Positions 7,974 through 16,325 of a stretch of 45,914 bases of DNA are shown here, piece by piece. Position 1 is the stretch's first letter. The number at the start of each line of letters is the position of its first letter. Below the pieces are notes generated by a model. That model saw only the letters and a program-made list of their open reading frames with translations. It had not been told where the DNA came from and ran no database searches. This DNA comes from an uncultured Hyphomicrobiaceae bacterium (GTDB taxonomy: Bacteria; Pseudomonadota; Alphaproteobacteria; Rhizobiales; CALHAX01): the NCBI GenBank assembly GCA_937931785.1, contig CALHAX010000003.1, forward strand, positions 1 through 45,914, written 5' to 3'. Position numbers and translations under genes: made by a program.

Positions 7974-9191
7974 TCAGCAGCGACCGAGACGTGTCCGCTC
8001 AAGACGATCACCAGTGAACGGATCGATCGTGACCCTGATCTTGCGACCGCGACGACATCCTTCGATCACCATCTCCACATTCTTGAGGCCACGGTCCGCG
8101 AAGCGGTCCACGATTGTTTCAAGGCGTGGTGACTCACATGGCCCACGATCACGTTCGTTGACCACTTCGCCATACTGAGACCAGCGGGTGACCAGACGTT
8201 TGCGCTCGCGGCATGATTCCGTTTCGTAGTTTGTACCTGGAATCGTGTTGAACTTGACCTTGCGGTAACCGTTCTTGCGCATCTCAACCAGAAGATCGGC
8301 ACGCGTCAGTGGTGCCGGGCATCGACCAATATTATACTCCTGAAGGATTTTACCAAACCGACCGAGCGTTATTTCTACCCGCTTGAGATCGCGGCAGGCT
8401 TCGACAACAAACCGTGGTGGTGTTTTGTCGATGACCTCGATGCGATTGAGACCACGTTCCTGAAGCACTTCAGGAATCTTTGACGCTGACAGTGGAGGGT
8501 CGCAACGGCCGATCCGCTTGCGATCCCGGATTACGCCACGGCGGTTGATGATCAGTTCGAACTGGCGCCCGTTGCGGCATGCTTCGGCGACGTAACGCGG
8601 GAGTTGACGATCCGTGAAACGAATCCGGTCGAACCCGTCATCGCGCAATTTTGCACGAATGTCGTCTGGACGTAGAGCGCGTTCGCATTCGCCGAGGTTA
8701 CGACGACCTGTTACTTCACCGAACTTGTCGATGCGCAAGCGCACACGCTCGTTGTCGCGGCACGCAATGGCAATATAGGGAATGCTGCCTTGTTCGGTGA
8801 TGTTGATGCGTTTGTATCCCTCTTTCTCAAGCTGCCGTTCGGCTTGCTCGATCGTTATGATCTGTTTGCAACGGCCGATCTCTGTTGCGCGCCGAATGCG
8901 TCCTGAAGAACGGATCTGCAAACTGTAACGCACGCCTTCCTTGCATGCTTCAGCAGTCGCCCGCGCCAGTTGGCGGCCAGTGATCTCGATTTCCGAGTAG
9001 CCTTGCTGCCTCAAATTTCGCCGGATCTTGCTGTCCGAAGCTCCGAATTGAAGTGTAAACTGCGCTTGATGAAGCGGGCTTTCCGCACGTGTATTTGTGT
9101 CGATTTTTGGTACGATCGATGCTGCGTTGGCCGGTAGTGCCAGTCCTGCAAACAGCAGAACTGCCGCACTAAGTATGGCTCGTCTGTTCAA
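7974..9191 (-). CDS. Secreted protein of six cysteine-paired 61-residue repeats, function unknown
   Basis: I do not recognise an assigned function. The 405 aa start with a signal peptide (MNRRAILSAAVLLFAGLALPANA, cleavage near residue 23), so the mature protein is periplasmic or outside. The rest is six tandem units following a pattern of helix, GY/GF..I.., Y.AEACR, R..L.I...G, IGRC. The only cysteines are 83/108, 144/169, 205/230, 266/291, 327/352 and 379/405: each pair is 25-26 apart and the period is exactly 61 residues for the first five units, with a shortened sixth. A disulfide per repeat is likely. The helix-then-strands layout with a Gly before the last strand resembles PepSY-like units. 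The protein is very Arg-rich and ends exactly on the last Cys. It is divergent from the CapA-like gene. Confidence 0.8.
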   Translation of the reverse strand: MNRRAILSAAVLLFAGLALPANAASIVPKIDTNTRAESPLHQAQFTLQFGASDSKIRRNLRQQGYSEIEITGRQLARATAEACKEGVRYSLQIRSSGRIRRATEIGRCKQIITIEQAERQLEKEGYKRINITEQGSIPYIAIACRDNERVRLRIDKFGEVTGRRNLGECERALRPDDIRAKLRDDGFDRIRFTDRQLPRYVAEACRNGRQFELIINRRGVIRDRKRIGRCDPPLSASKIPEVLQERGLNRIEVIDKTPPRFVVEACRDLKRVEITLGRFGKILQEYNIGRCPAPLTRADLLVEMRKNGYRKVKFNTIPGTNYETESCRERKRLVTRWSQYGEVVNERDRGPCESPRLETIVDRFADRGLKNVEMVIEGCRRGRKIRVTIDPFTGDRLERTRLGRC

Positions 9192-9415
9192 GATGAATTC
9201 CTCCCATGACCTTTATTATCGAGAGTGTCTCTTTGGACCCTCTGTCTTTTACACCCGGTGGTCACTATACGACTCTTGTGACAAAAATTGAACGCAGAGT
9301 TTCATTTTGATGATCTATCAGTGATCCGATGATAGAGAATCGTGAGAATGGCCGTAATGGCATACAGATGGAATGTGCTTTCAAACCCATTCACTGCGAA
9401 CGGCGAAAAAGAATT

Positions 9416-11170
9416 GTGAACAAAAACAAAGACCAAAGACGTTTTTTGCTCGGACTCATGCTTTGCTTCAGCGGTGTGTCTGCTGTTTGCAATGTCTCTG
9501 CATTGGCAGATGAAGTATCGAACGCGCGCGAGTCTGCAATACGCGACATGGCACTTACTCATGCTTTGCCTAGGGCGCTTACCGCAATTTCGCCATCAGT
9601 TGAGATGCCACCGCAGGCCGTCATCAAGATTGATCCGGAGTTACCGCAAAGGGTGTCGTCACGGCATCCTGATACGTCAACTGTAGTGCCTACTATCGCG
9701 GCGACAGCAGACACGCCTGCGCCTGTTTTCTCAAAACGCCAGTTGCGAGCCGTTGTTACTGCAACGGCGTCAACTGCCATTCAGGTGCAGACGCCGCCTG
9801 ACCCGGCACTGTCTGACGTTCCTCTACCCAGTGTGCCTCCCGATTCTACTTCGGTTGACTCGCCAGGTGATGCTGCGTCGGGCGATGCTCCCAAGCCAGA
9901 GCTGTTCGTTCTGGTTCTCGTGGGCGATACGGGGCTCAATGCACACAACCAGAAGGTCCGGCCTGCGAAGGCGATCCGGCATGGTCGTGGTTATGACTGG
10001 GACTGGACGACGCGGAAAATCGCCCCGCTCATTGATGGGCACGTAAATTTCGCAAATGTCGAAACGGTCGTGACAGACCACAACAAACATTATCCATCCC
10101 CCAAGTCGTTCAACTTCCGGATGCACACGAACGGCGCGCGCCATCTGGTTGATGTCGGGTTCAATGTCTTTTCGCTGGCGAACAATCATTCTGCGGATTA
10201 TGGGCGCGATGGGGTGCGCGATACGCTGAAAAATGCTGAAATTCTCCGGACGGCAGGACTGCGCGCTTATGCCGGCCTGGGGTTGGACCGTGCGTCTGCG
10301 ATCAAGAGCCAGACGTTCTCCATTGGTCAGGCGCGGTTCGGGTTCGCTGCCATGGGCATCGGGGCACGCCAGCCGGGTCCATCACGTGCAGGTGTGAACA
10401 AGCCCGGTCAAGTGAACATCTACGGCAAGGAAGATTTCAATGCGGTTGTCGATGATCTCGTTGAGGTGTCGGCGGACTTTCGTATTCTTTCCATGCACTT
10501 TGGGGCGGAGAGAAATGTACGCCCTCTGCCCGGTCAGGTGAAGAAGTGGCGTGATGATGTGCAAGTCGGTCGCGGCATTGATCTGATCGTCGGGCACCAT
10601 GCCCATGTGGTTCAGGGCGTGCAGATCACGGATGGCAAGCTGATTTTCTATGGTCTTGGAAATTTTCTGCATATGGGCATGCAGGACATGAGCAAGTTTA
10701 ATGCGTGTCGGGACTATGGATTGCTGGCACGTGTGTTCGTCGTGCGTCAGCCGGACGGAACGATGGAAGCACAGGCGGTTCAGGTTGTGCCGCTGACGGA
10801 TATGCATCTTCAAGCGCGGGCGCATCCGGTGAAATCCGCTGGTCGGCGGATCGACATACTCAACATGCTGGCTGAAGAGCTGGACGATGATCTGGCAGGG
10901 TCGCGCGGCGTGCGGTTTGCGAAACAGGTCGACGGTTCCGGTCTTTATTGTCGGCCTAGCGCGGCCCAGGGGCCAGGACGGTTGGGCAAGCTGTGCGCGG
11001 ATTTCGTACCGGCACCATCGCTTACAATTACTCAGAGGCGTCGCTTGCGCGGAATGTGCAGCTACACCCCACGTGTTGCATCGCGCAAGAAAGCAGGATC
11101 ACGGCGCGCATCGAAAAGTAAAAAGCGCCGCAAGAAGTGGACGGGACGGAACGTATTCAATCGGCAGTAA
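9416..11170 (+). CDS. Secreted CapA-family (poly-gamma-glutamate synthesis-like) metallophosphoesterase-fold protein
   Basis: CapA/PgsA-type protein, probably acting at the cell surface. From the GTG at 9416 (584 aa) it begins NKNKDQRRFLLGLMLCFSG, a good signal peptide ending near ALADE. Upstream in-frame starts (TTG-type near 9329, ATG 9368) would bury this signal, so GTG is preferred but not certain. Residues about 30-160 are a Pro/Ala/Thr/Ser-rich linker. The CapA domain follows from about 162: VGDTGLN, NFANVETV, FSLANNHSADYG, SMHFGAE and VGHHAHVVQGVQ. The tail after about 555 is strikingly basic (runs of Lys/Arg with Ser), suggesting contact with an anionic polymer. No other capsule-polymerisation gene is adjacent. 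Divergent from the six-repeat protein. Confidence 0.82.
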   Translation: MNKNKDQRRFLLGLMLCFSGVSAVCNVSALADEVSNARESAIRDMALTHALPRALTAISPSVEMPPQAVIKIDPELPQRVSSRHPDTSTVVPTIAATADTPAPVFSKRQLRAVVTATASTAIQVQTPPDPALSDVPLPSVPPDSTSVDSPGDAASGDAPKPELFVLVLVGDTGLNAHNQKVRPAKAIRHGRGYDWDWTTRKIAPLIDGHVNFANVETVVTDHNKHYPSPKSFNFRMHTNGARHLVDVGFNVFSLANNHSADYGRDGVRDTLKNAEILRTAGLRAYAGLGLDRASAIKSQTFSIGQARFGFAAMGIGARQPGPSRAGVNKPGQVNIYGKEDFNAVVDDLVEVSADFRILSMHFGAERNVRPLPGQVKKWRDDVQVGRGIDLIVGHHAHVVQGVQITDGKLIFYGLGNFLHMGMQDMSKFNACRDYGLLARVFVVRQPDGTMEAQAVQVVPLTDMHLQARAHPVKSAGRRIDILNMLAEELDDDLAGSRGVRFAKQVDGSGLYCRPSAAQGPGRLGKLCADFVPAPSLTITQRRRLRGMCSYTPRVASRKKAGSRRASKSKKRRKKWTGRNVFNRQ

Positions 11171-11242
11171 CTCCTGATGTACCTGCGTGGCAGCACCGCC
11201 AGAGCATTATCCGTCAAATATTTCGATCCGGTTTAACCAATC

Positions 11243-11262
11243 GGTGACGAGAGTTTGTCACC
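11243..11262. promoter_or_regulatory. Palindrome upstream of the lipid-kinase-like gene
   Basis: GGTGAC and GTCACC are separated by 8 nt, about 45 nt before the ATG at 11308. The size and position suit a dimeric regulator, but no matching regulator is known and no second copy was noticed. Confidence 0.3.
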
Positions 11263-11307
11263 ATACGCTGCATTCACTGGATTGTTACGTTTGACGAGGC
11301 CTGCCCC

Positions 11308-12276
11308 ATGTCGACCGGCACTGAGTTGCCCTGCAACAGGACGCGGTTTCTGATCATTCATGATGATTGCGTTGCACTTGATCAGCGTGGTCCGTTTCGC
11401 GATATTTGCATGGCCTTGACGGATCGCGGCGCCGATGTGCACGTCATCGAAGCGTGCAGTGGTGCTGAGGCTTCAGAATTGGCAAGTGATGCAGCCTCAT
11501 GCAATGGATATGACGCTGTGATTGTTGCCGGTGGTGGTGCAACGCTGGGAGGCGTGCAAGCCGGTATTCCGAATGGAGCGCTCCCGATCGGTGTTTTGCC
11601 GATTGGTCCGGGTGCAATGCTTGGTCGTGTACTTGGACTGCGTGGGAAACCTCGCCAAACAGCGGCGTCGTTATGTACAGCACCTGCTGTTGGCTTTCCC
11701 GGTGTGCTGGCCAGAGGCCATGCACTTCACGTCATGGCTGGCTTTGGGACGGACAATGACGTTCTGGGGCGCCTCTCGCAGCACCTTTGCCCATCGACAC
11801 CTCATAAGGTTTCCGCAGCTTCTCTGGCACCCCAGCTTTTTCGCCAGGTTCAGCGTTTTGACGCCGTCGTTGATGGCATGAACTATCGATGCTGTGCCTT
11901 GTTTGTTGCGCGTTCGTCAGGTTTTGCGCGGTTGTCAGGTATGCCTGTCAAAACATCGGACAGGGATGGGGCACTGACGGCCATTCTCGTTGAAGCCGAT
12001 GACCGTACCGCATTATTTGATGCGATGGTGTCGGCAAAGCTTGGGCGTTTGTTCAAGGACAAGTCGATCACAGTTCGTGCCTGTCATCATGTCGAGGTGT
12101 CTGGTGAGGCACCGATCTGCGTACAGTTTGATGGGCACGCTATTGATGCAAACACCACAGCGCCCTCTCCGATGATCATGACCGCGAACCCTGCGGCGGT
12201 TTCCATGATTGCGGCGCATGAGGTTGCGGAGCAGATGTTGCGACCTGCAGCTTCGTTGATCCACGCCGCCGCCTGA
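11308..12276 (+). CDS. Degenerate diacylglycerol/lipid-kinase-like protein
   Basis: The 322 aa follow the layout of the diacylglycerol kinase catalytic family: an N-terminal half around AVIVAGGG, a PIGVLPIG turn, and a C-terminal beta-sandwich part (HHVEVSGEAPICVQFDGHAI) like the domain that ends in DG-kinase proteins. The nucleotide-binding motif, normally GGDGT, reads GGGAT (residues 75-79), and the usual LPLGTGND-like motif reads LPIGPGAML. Both changes remove key residues, so kinase activity is doubtful. A DJ-1/PfpI-like protein was considered but fits less well. It ends 5 nt from the convergent CdhR-like gene. Role unknown. Confidence 0.55.
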   Translation: MSTGTELPCNRTRFLIIHDDCVALDQRGPFRDICMALTDRGADVHVIEACSGAEASELASDAASCNGYDAVIVAGGGATLGGVQAGIPNGALPIGVLPIGPGAMLGRVLGLRGKPRQTAASLCTAPAVGFPGVLARGHALHVMAGFGTDNDVLGRLSQHLCPSTPHKVSAASLAPQLFRQVQRFDAVVDGMNYRCCALFVARSSGFARLSGMPVKTSDRDGALTAILVEADDRTALFDAMVSAKLGRLFKDKSITVRACHHVEVSGEAPICVQFDGHAIDANTTAPSPMIMTANPAAVSMIAAHEVAEQMLRPAASLIHAAA

Positions 12277-12281
12277 GAGAC

Positions 12282-13271
12282 TTATCCGATTGCGTTTTGA
12301 GCCTTTTGGCGCGCTTCCGTGGGACTTTGTCCGAAAGTGCGACGGAACGCGCGTGCGAGTGTTGCTGCAGAACTGAAGCCACTGGCATCAGCGACCACCG
12401 AAACATCCAGAGGGCTTTGCAACATCAATCGACGTGCTGCGTTTAGCCGAAGATCGAGATAGTAAGTTTGTGGTGTGAGAGCGAGTGCTGTCCTGAACTG
12501 AAGCTCAAGCATCCTGTGGGAAAGGCCTACGGCCTTTGCAATTGTCGGGATGGACTTCGGTTCCGACAAGTTTTCTTCCATTATCCGTATGGCTCTCGCG
12601 ACTCTTGGATGTGTTGCTGCGAGCCGTCCAACCGAGACTACAGGTTGTGGGTCGGTGCCTGTGCGTTGCTGATCGTAGATGAAAACGCTCGCAGCATTGA
12701 GTGCGAGGTTCATGCCGTGTTGCGCTGTGATCAACGCGAGCATCATGTCGAGGGCTGGTGTTGCGCCGCCGGTTGTAAACACGGGACCGTCAATGACGAA
12801 ACGATCCGGAACAACAGTGATGTTCGGAAAACTCTCGGCGAAGAATTCCAGATCTTCCCAGTGAGTCGTCGCGCGCCGGCCATCCAGCAGTCCCGCGGCG
12901 GCGAGTGTCCAGCTTGCGGCCTCTACGCCTCCGATTGGTACGCGACGACGTGTGAGCCGGCGCAGTGCTGAGTGCATTTTCTTCTCCGCACGGCGGTCAT
13001 CTTGTGAGGCGATCAGGATGAGGGTGTCACGCACGTCTGTATCGTCGAACGCATCTTTCACCGCGACGGAGGCTGCGCTGGTCGACACGACCGGTGTGCC
13101 ATCGAGCGAGAGCAGGCGCCATGTGTAGAGCTGTTGTCCGGACACCCGGTTGGCCGCACGTAGAGGCTCCATGGTTGCGGCCAGGGACATCAGCGAAAAC
13201 TCCGGGAAGACCAGAATATCGACTGCGAACGGATCTGTGCTTTGGCGCGGTGTGAACGGAAAATTCGACAT
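12282..13271 (-). CDS. cdhR: GlxA-family AraC-type regulator, likely carnitine catabolism regulator CdhR
   Basis: Transcription activator with an N-terminal DJ-1/PfpI-like sensor domain (about residues 15-190) and a C-terminal AraC double helix-turn-helix (about 225-325, with [19 protein letters not shown] and the conserved [24 protein letters not shown]). Length is 329 aa, as usual for GlxA proteins. It is divergent from the 3-dehydrocarnitine cleavage gene across 115 bp, the typical place for CdhR, which responds to carnitine catabolites in Pseudomonas. The start codon lies 3 nt from a repeat-rich region, so autoregulation is likely. Family is certain; CdhR identity rests on context. Confidence 0.85.
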   Translation of the reverse strand: MSNFPFTPRQSTDPFAVDILVFPEFSLMSLAATMEPLRAANRVSGQQLYTWRLLSLDGTPVVSTSAASVAVKDAFDDTDVRDTLILIASQDDRRAEKKMHSALRRLTRRRVPIGGVEAASWTLAAAGLLDGRRATTHWEDLEFFAESFPNITVVPDRFVIDGPVFTTGGATPALDMMLALITAQHGMNLALNAASVFIYDQQRTGTDPQPVVSVGRLAATHPRVARAIRIMEENLSEPKSIPTIAKAVGLSHRMLELQFRTALALTPQTYYLDLRLNAARRLMLQSPLDVSVVADASGFSSAATLARAFRRTFGQSPTEARQKAQNAIG

Positions 13272-13273
13272 TG

Positions 13274-13319
13274 CGTATTTTGCGATGAAAATTTCGTATT
13301 TTGCATCGCATGATTTTCA
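13274..13319. promoter_or_regulatory. Putative CdhR operator region with direct and inverted repeats
   Basis: CGTATTTTGC occurs at 13274 and again at 13295, a 21-bp step equal to two helical turns, typical of AraC-family half-sites. Overlapping it, TGCGATG (13281-13287) and CATCGCA (13304-13310) form an inverted repeat with 16 bp between, and TGAAAAT/ATTTTCA adds a second dyad. It lies between the divergent cdhR-like and BKACE genes, touching the former's start, so it can control both. Confidence 0.6.
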
Positions 13320-13386
13320 ATGTGTGGCTAGCGTTTTGGAGCGAATACAGCCTGCTCCCAAGGGGCAGTCTCGGGAGGATCACGAT

Positions 13387-14283
13387 ATGAACTGGGATGT
13401 CTTCATTACATGCGCCGTGACGGGCGGTGGCGATACCACGGGCAAGTCGGACAAGGTGCCGGTGACGCCGAAGGAAATCGCTGATGCCGCGATTGAGGCA
13501 GCGAAAGCGGGGGCTGCGATTGCGCACTGCCATGTGCGCGATCCTGAAACCGGCAAGGCGGCGCGGGATGTGGCGTTGTACAAGGAAGTGGTCGATCGCA
13601 TTCGTTCAGCTGATACGGATGTTGTAATCAACCTGACAGCGGGCATGGGCGGTGACCTCGTACTCGGCGGGGTTGAAACCCCCTTGCCGCTGGATGCTGC
13701 CGGAACCGATATGGCTGGTGCGACGGAGCGGACGGAACATGTTCGGACGTTGCTTCCGGAAATCTGTACGCTCGATTGCGGCACGATGAATTTCGGCGAA
13801 GGTGACTATGTCATGACCAACACGCCCGCCATGTTGCGGGCGATGGCGAAGCAGATGACGGACGCGGGTGTGCGACCGGAGATCGAAGCGTTCGACACCG
13901 GACACCTTTGGCTGGCGAAGCAGTTGGTGAAGGAAGGACTGATCGAAGATCCTGTCCTGATTCAGCTTTGCATGGGCATTCCGTGGGGCGCGCCGGATGA
14001 CATGAACACGCTGATGGCGATGGTCAACAACATGCCTGAGGGGTGGATTTATTCTGCGTTCTCGATCGGGCGGATGGAGCTGCCGTATGTGGCGGCTGCT
14101 GCACTGACCGGGGCGAACGTGCGCGTCGGGCTGGAGGATAATATTTATCTCTCTCGGGGTGTGCTTGCGACGAACGGTGCCCTGGTGGAACGAGCTGTGA
14201 CGATCCTCGAAGCCATGGGCGCGCGGGTGATTGGTCCGGATGAGGCGCGAGAGAAGCTGAAGCTGCAGAAGCGGGTGGTTTAA
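13387..14283 (+). CDS. 3-dehydrocarnitine cleavage enzyme (BKACE / 3-keto-5-aminohexanoate cleavage family)
   Basis: Zinc-dependent beta-keto acid cleavage enzyme. In carnitine degradation it condenses 3-dehydrocarnitine with acetyl-CoA to give betainyl-CoA and acetoacetate. It is 298 aa. Zinc ligands H47 and H49 are in AHCHVRD, with a catalytic/metal Glu in the VGLEDN block near the C-terminus. The ATG at 13387 has GGGAGGA upstream; the frame continues upstream through the operator region, so the longer start is rejected. Substrate is inferred from the adjacent regulator and the carnitine dehydrogenase 0.5 kb downstream, since the family covers several beta-keto acids. Confidence 0.9.
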   Translation: MNWDVFITCAVTGGGDTTGKSDKVPVTPKEIADAAIEAAKAGAAIAHCHVRDPETGKAARDVALYKEVVDRIRSADTDVVINLTAGMGGDLVLGGVETPLPLDAAGTDMAGATERTEHVRTLLPEICTLDCGTMNFGEGDYVMTNTPAMLRAMAKQMTDAGVRPEIEAFDTGHLWLAKQLVKEGLIEDPVLIQLCMGIPWGAPDDMNTLMAMVNNMPEGWIYSAFSIGRMELPYVAAAALTGANVRVGLEDNIYLSRGVLATNGALVERAVTILEAMGARVIGPDEAREKLKLQKRVV

Positions 14284-14754
14284 TCATGGCGCGCGGAGCA
14301 CTCTGCACTGAAAGCAGTTGTTGCTCGCGCTTCGTACGTCTGCGAACGCTATGTTTGAGTCGTGAAGTAAATTCTGAACGTGGCTGGAAATTGAAGGTGT
14401 TTCAACGATATCTCCGGTCCCGTAAACAATCCTTTCTTGTTGATCGTATCCGCGGACTAGGTAACGTTCGGACCGCAAAATATCGGGTGTCGATGTTGAC
14501 GGTGTCCAAGCTTTACAATCTCGTTCACAAAGAAAGATCGGCCCTGTTTCAGCGTAAGGATTTGTTGTCGCAAACGGGCGATGGGCAAGTATTAGGTAGT
14601 TCTCACCAGGCGGCGTTTCGCCAAGACAGTGTCGACATGGCCAAGCACCATCGTTTGACAGATGAAGCTCGACAGGATTGCCGTAAGCATCTTTCCGCGT
14701 TTTTCGTATGTGAGCAACGTGAGGGGTGGGTAAACCTACAAATTGGATTTCCAT
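14284..14754 (-). CDS. DUF1203 family protein
   Basis: Protein of 156 aa from a widespread but uncharacterised bacterial family. Visible blocks are PCRHCLGETPPGENYLILAHRPF, an ETGPIFLCERDC segment with paired Cys, and RSERYLVRGYDQQERIVYGTG. The start ATG 14754 has GGAGAACGCTA upstream; longer frames run into the carnitine dehydrogenase. The stop directly abuts the BKACE stop with no base between, and the start faces the carnitine dehydrogenase 83 bp away. It is therefore an antisense insertion inside the carnitine island. Four cysteines in two clusters hint at metal binding. Role unknown. Confidence 0.85.
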   Translation of the reverse strand: MEIQFVGLPTPHVAHIRKTRKDAYGNPVELHLSNDGAWPCRHCLGETPPGENYLILAHRPFATTNPYAETGPIFLCERDCKAWTPSTSTPDILRSERYLVRGYDQQERIVYGTGDIVETPSISSHVQNLLHDSNIAFADVRSASNNCFQCRVLRAP

Positions 14755-14785
14755 TAGCGTTCTCCGTTTTGGAGGTACGTGAAGT

Positions 14786-14833
14786 ATGAAACGCACTATG
14801 GCGACCCGTTTCTTGTTCAATGTACGGAAGTGA
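14786..14833 (+). CDS. Possible 15-residue leader ORF before carnitine dehydrogenase
   Basis: ATG at 14786 preceded by GGAGG 10 nt upstream encodes MKRTMATRFLFNVRK and stops 4 nt before the carnitine dehydrogenase ATG at 14838. Such spacing allows translational coupling. It could equally be chance, since it lies in a short divergent promoter gap. Confidence 0.25.
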   Translation: MKRTMATRFLFNVRK

Positions 14834-14837
14834 ATTG

Positions 14838-16325
14838 ATGAAAAGTATTCAGAAAGCAGGCGTCGTAGGTGGTGGTGTGATCGGTGCGGCGTGGGCGGCG
14901 CGGTTTGCGGAAAACGGGATCGACACGGTTGTCTTTGATCCAGCGCCGGACGCGCAGCGCAAGCTGGACGAGGTGGTGGCGCTGGCGGATCGGGCATACG
15001 CCAAGCTGACGCTCGCACCGCGCGCGAAAAAGGGCGCGATTACTCTAACCACCGATCTGGCTGAAGCCGTGAAGGACGCTGACTTCATTCAGGAAGCCGC
15101 GCCGGAACGGCTAGAGCTCAAGCAGGACTTGTTTGCCGAGATCGAGGGGCATGCGCGTGCGGATGTGATCATCGCGTCGTCCACGTCGGGCTTCAAGCCG
15201 ACGGACTTGCAGGCGAAGATGGTTCACCCGGAACGTCTGATTGTCGGACATCCGTTCAATCCGGTTTACCTTTTGCCTCTCGTGGAGATCATTGCTGGCG
15301 AGAAGAAGTCCGATGATGTCACAGCATCCGCGAAAGCGTTTTATGCGTCGATCGGTATGCATCCGTTGCTCATTCGCAAGGAGATCGATGCGTTTGTGGC
15401 CGATCGGCTTATGGAGGCGCTGTGGCGCGAGGCGTTGTGGCTCGTGAAGGACGACATCGCGACGGCGGAGGAAATTGATGATGCGATCCGGTTTGGGTGC
15501 GGATTGCGGTGGGCGCAGATGGGCACGTTTCAGGTGTTCAACGTGGCGGGTGGAGAAGCCGGCATGCGGCACTTCATGGCGCAGTTCGGACCGGCGCTGA
15601 AATGGCCGTGGACCAAGCTCATGGACACGCCGGAGATGGACGATGCGCTGATCGAGAAGATCGCGGTGCAATGCGAAGAACAGTCAGAGGGACTCTCCAT
15701 TCGCGATCTTGAGCGCATTCGCGATAACAATCTCATTGCGATCATGCAGGCGCTCAAGACACAGAAGTGGGGCGCGGGGCAAACTTTGCTCGACTACGAG
15801 GCGCAACTCTACAAACGTTCGCATTCCGGATCTTCTGAAACGGTGCATGATTTTTCTCAACTGATCCGCATGCATGAGACGGTCGTGCAGCCGGACTGGA
15901 CGGATTACAACAACCATATGAACGAAGCGCGTTATCTGCAGGTGTTCTGCGACAGCACAGATGCGTTTCTGAATATGATTGGTGTTGACCCGGACTACGT
16001 AGCGGGTGGGCACAGCTACTACACGGTCGAGACGCATATTCAGCACTTGCAGGAAGTGGCGGCTCTGGAGCCGCTCTACGTGAAAACGCAGATGATCAGC
16101 CACGACGAGAAGCGGATTCATCTGTTCCAGTGGATTTATCACGGCAAGACGGATGAAGTATTGGCAACCGGAGAACAAATGTTCCTGCATGTTGATGCCA
16201 ATGCGTCGAAGGCGTGTCCGGCAAAACCGGAGGTTCTGGCAAGACTTGGGGAGATATGGGACGGACATCAGCATTTACCTGCGCCTGAAGCTGCGGGCCG
16301 TGCCGTGGGGCAGAGACGATCATGA
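14838..16325 (+). CDS. L-carnitine 3-dehydrogenase fused to a betainyl-CoA thioesterase domain
   Basis: Bifunctional 495-aa protein. Residues about 1-320 are a 3-hydroxyacyl-CoA-dehydrogenase-type fold that oxidises L-carnitine to 3-dehydrocarnitine with NAD+; the Rossmann loop is GGGVIGAAWA at about residue 11. Residues about 340-475 are a 4-hydroxybenzoyl-CoA-thioesterase-like hotdog domain beginning with the VQPDWTDYNNHMNEARYL signature. Fusions of this kind occur in rhizobia and relatives, where the thioesterase releases glycine betaine from the betainyl-CoA made by BKACE. ATG 14838 is chosen over 14820 because GGAAG sits at the right distance. The stop overlaps the next start (ATGA). Confidence 0.93.
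   Translation: MKSIQKAGVVGGGVIGAAWAARFAENGIDTVVFDPAPDAQRKLDEVVALADRAYAKLTLAPRAKKGAITLTTDLAEAVKDADFIQEAAPERLELKQDLFAEIEGHARADVIIASSTSGFKPTDLQAKMVHPERLIVGHPFNPVYLLPLVEIIAGEKKSDDVTASAKAFYASIGMHPLLIRKEIDAFVADRLMEALWREALWLVKDDIATAEEIDDAIRFGCGLRWAQMGTFQVFNVAGGEAGMRHFMAQFGPALKWPWTKLMDTPEMDDALIEKIAVQCEEQSEGLSIRDLERIRDNNLIAIMQALKTQKWGAGQTLLDYEAQLYKRSHSGSSETVHDFSQLIRMHETVVQPDWTDYNNHMNEARYLQVFCDSTDAFLNMIGVDPDYVAGGHSYYTVETHIQHLQEVAALEPLYVKTQMISHDEKRIHLFQWIYHGKTDEVLATGEQMFLHVDANASKACPAKPEVLARLGEIWDGHQHLPAPEAAGRAVGQRRS

Noticed and set aside
9312-9335. CTATCA...TGATAG dyad upstream of the CapA-like gene
   Set aside because: Only 6-bp arms with a 9-bp spacer in AT-rich DNA; not distinguishable from chance.
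11308-12276. DJ-1/PfpI or ElbB-like annotation for this gene
   Set aside because: The GGG.T motif, PIG.LP turn and C-terminal FDGHAI strand fit the diacylglycerol kinase family better, and no nucleophile-elbow Cys pattern is present.
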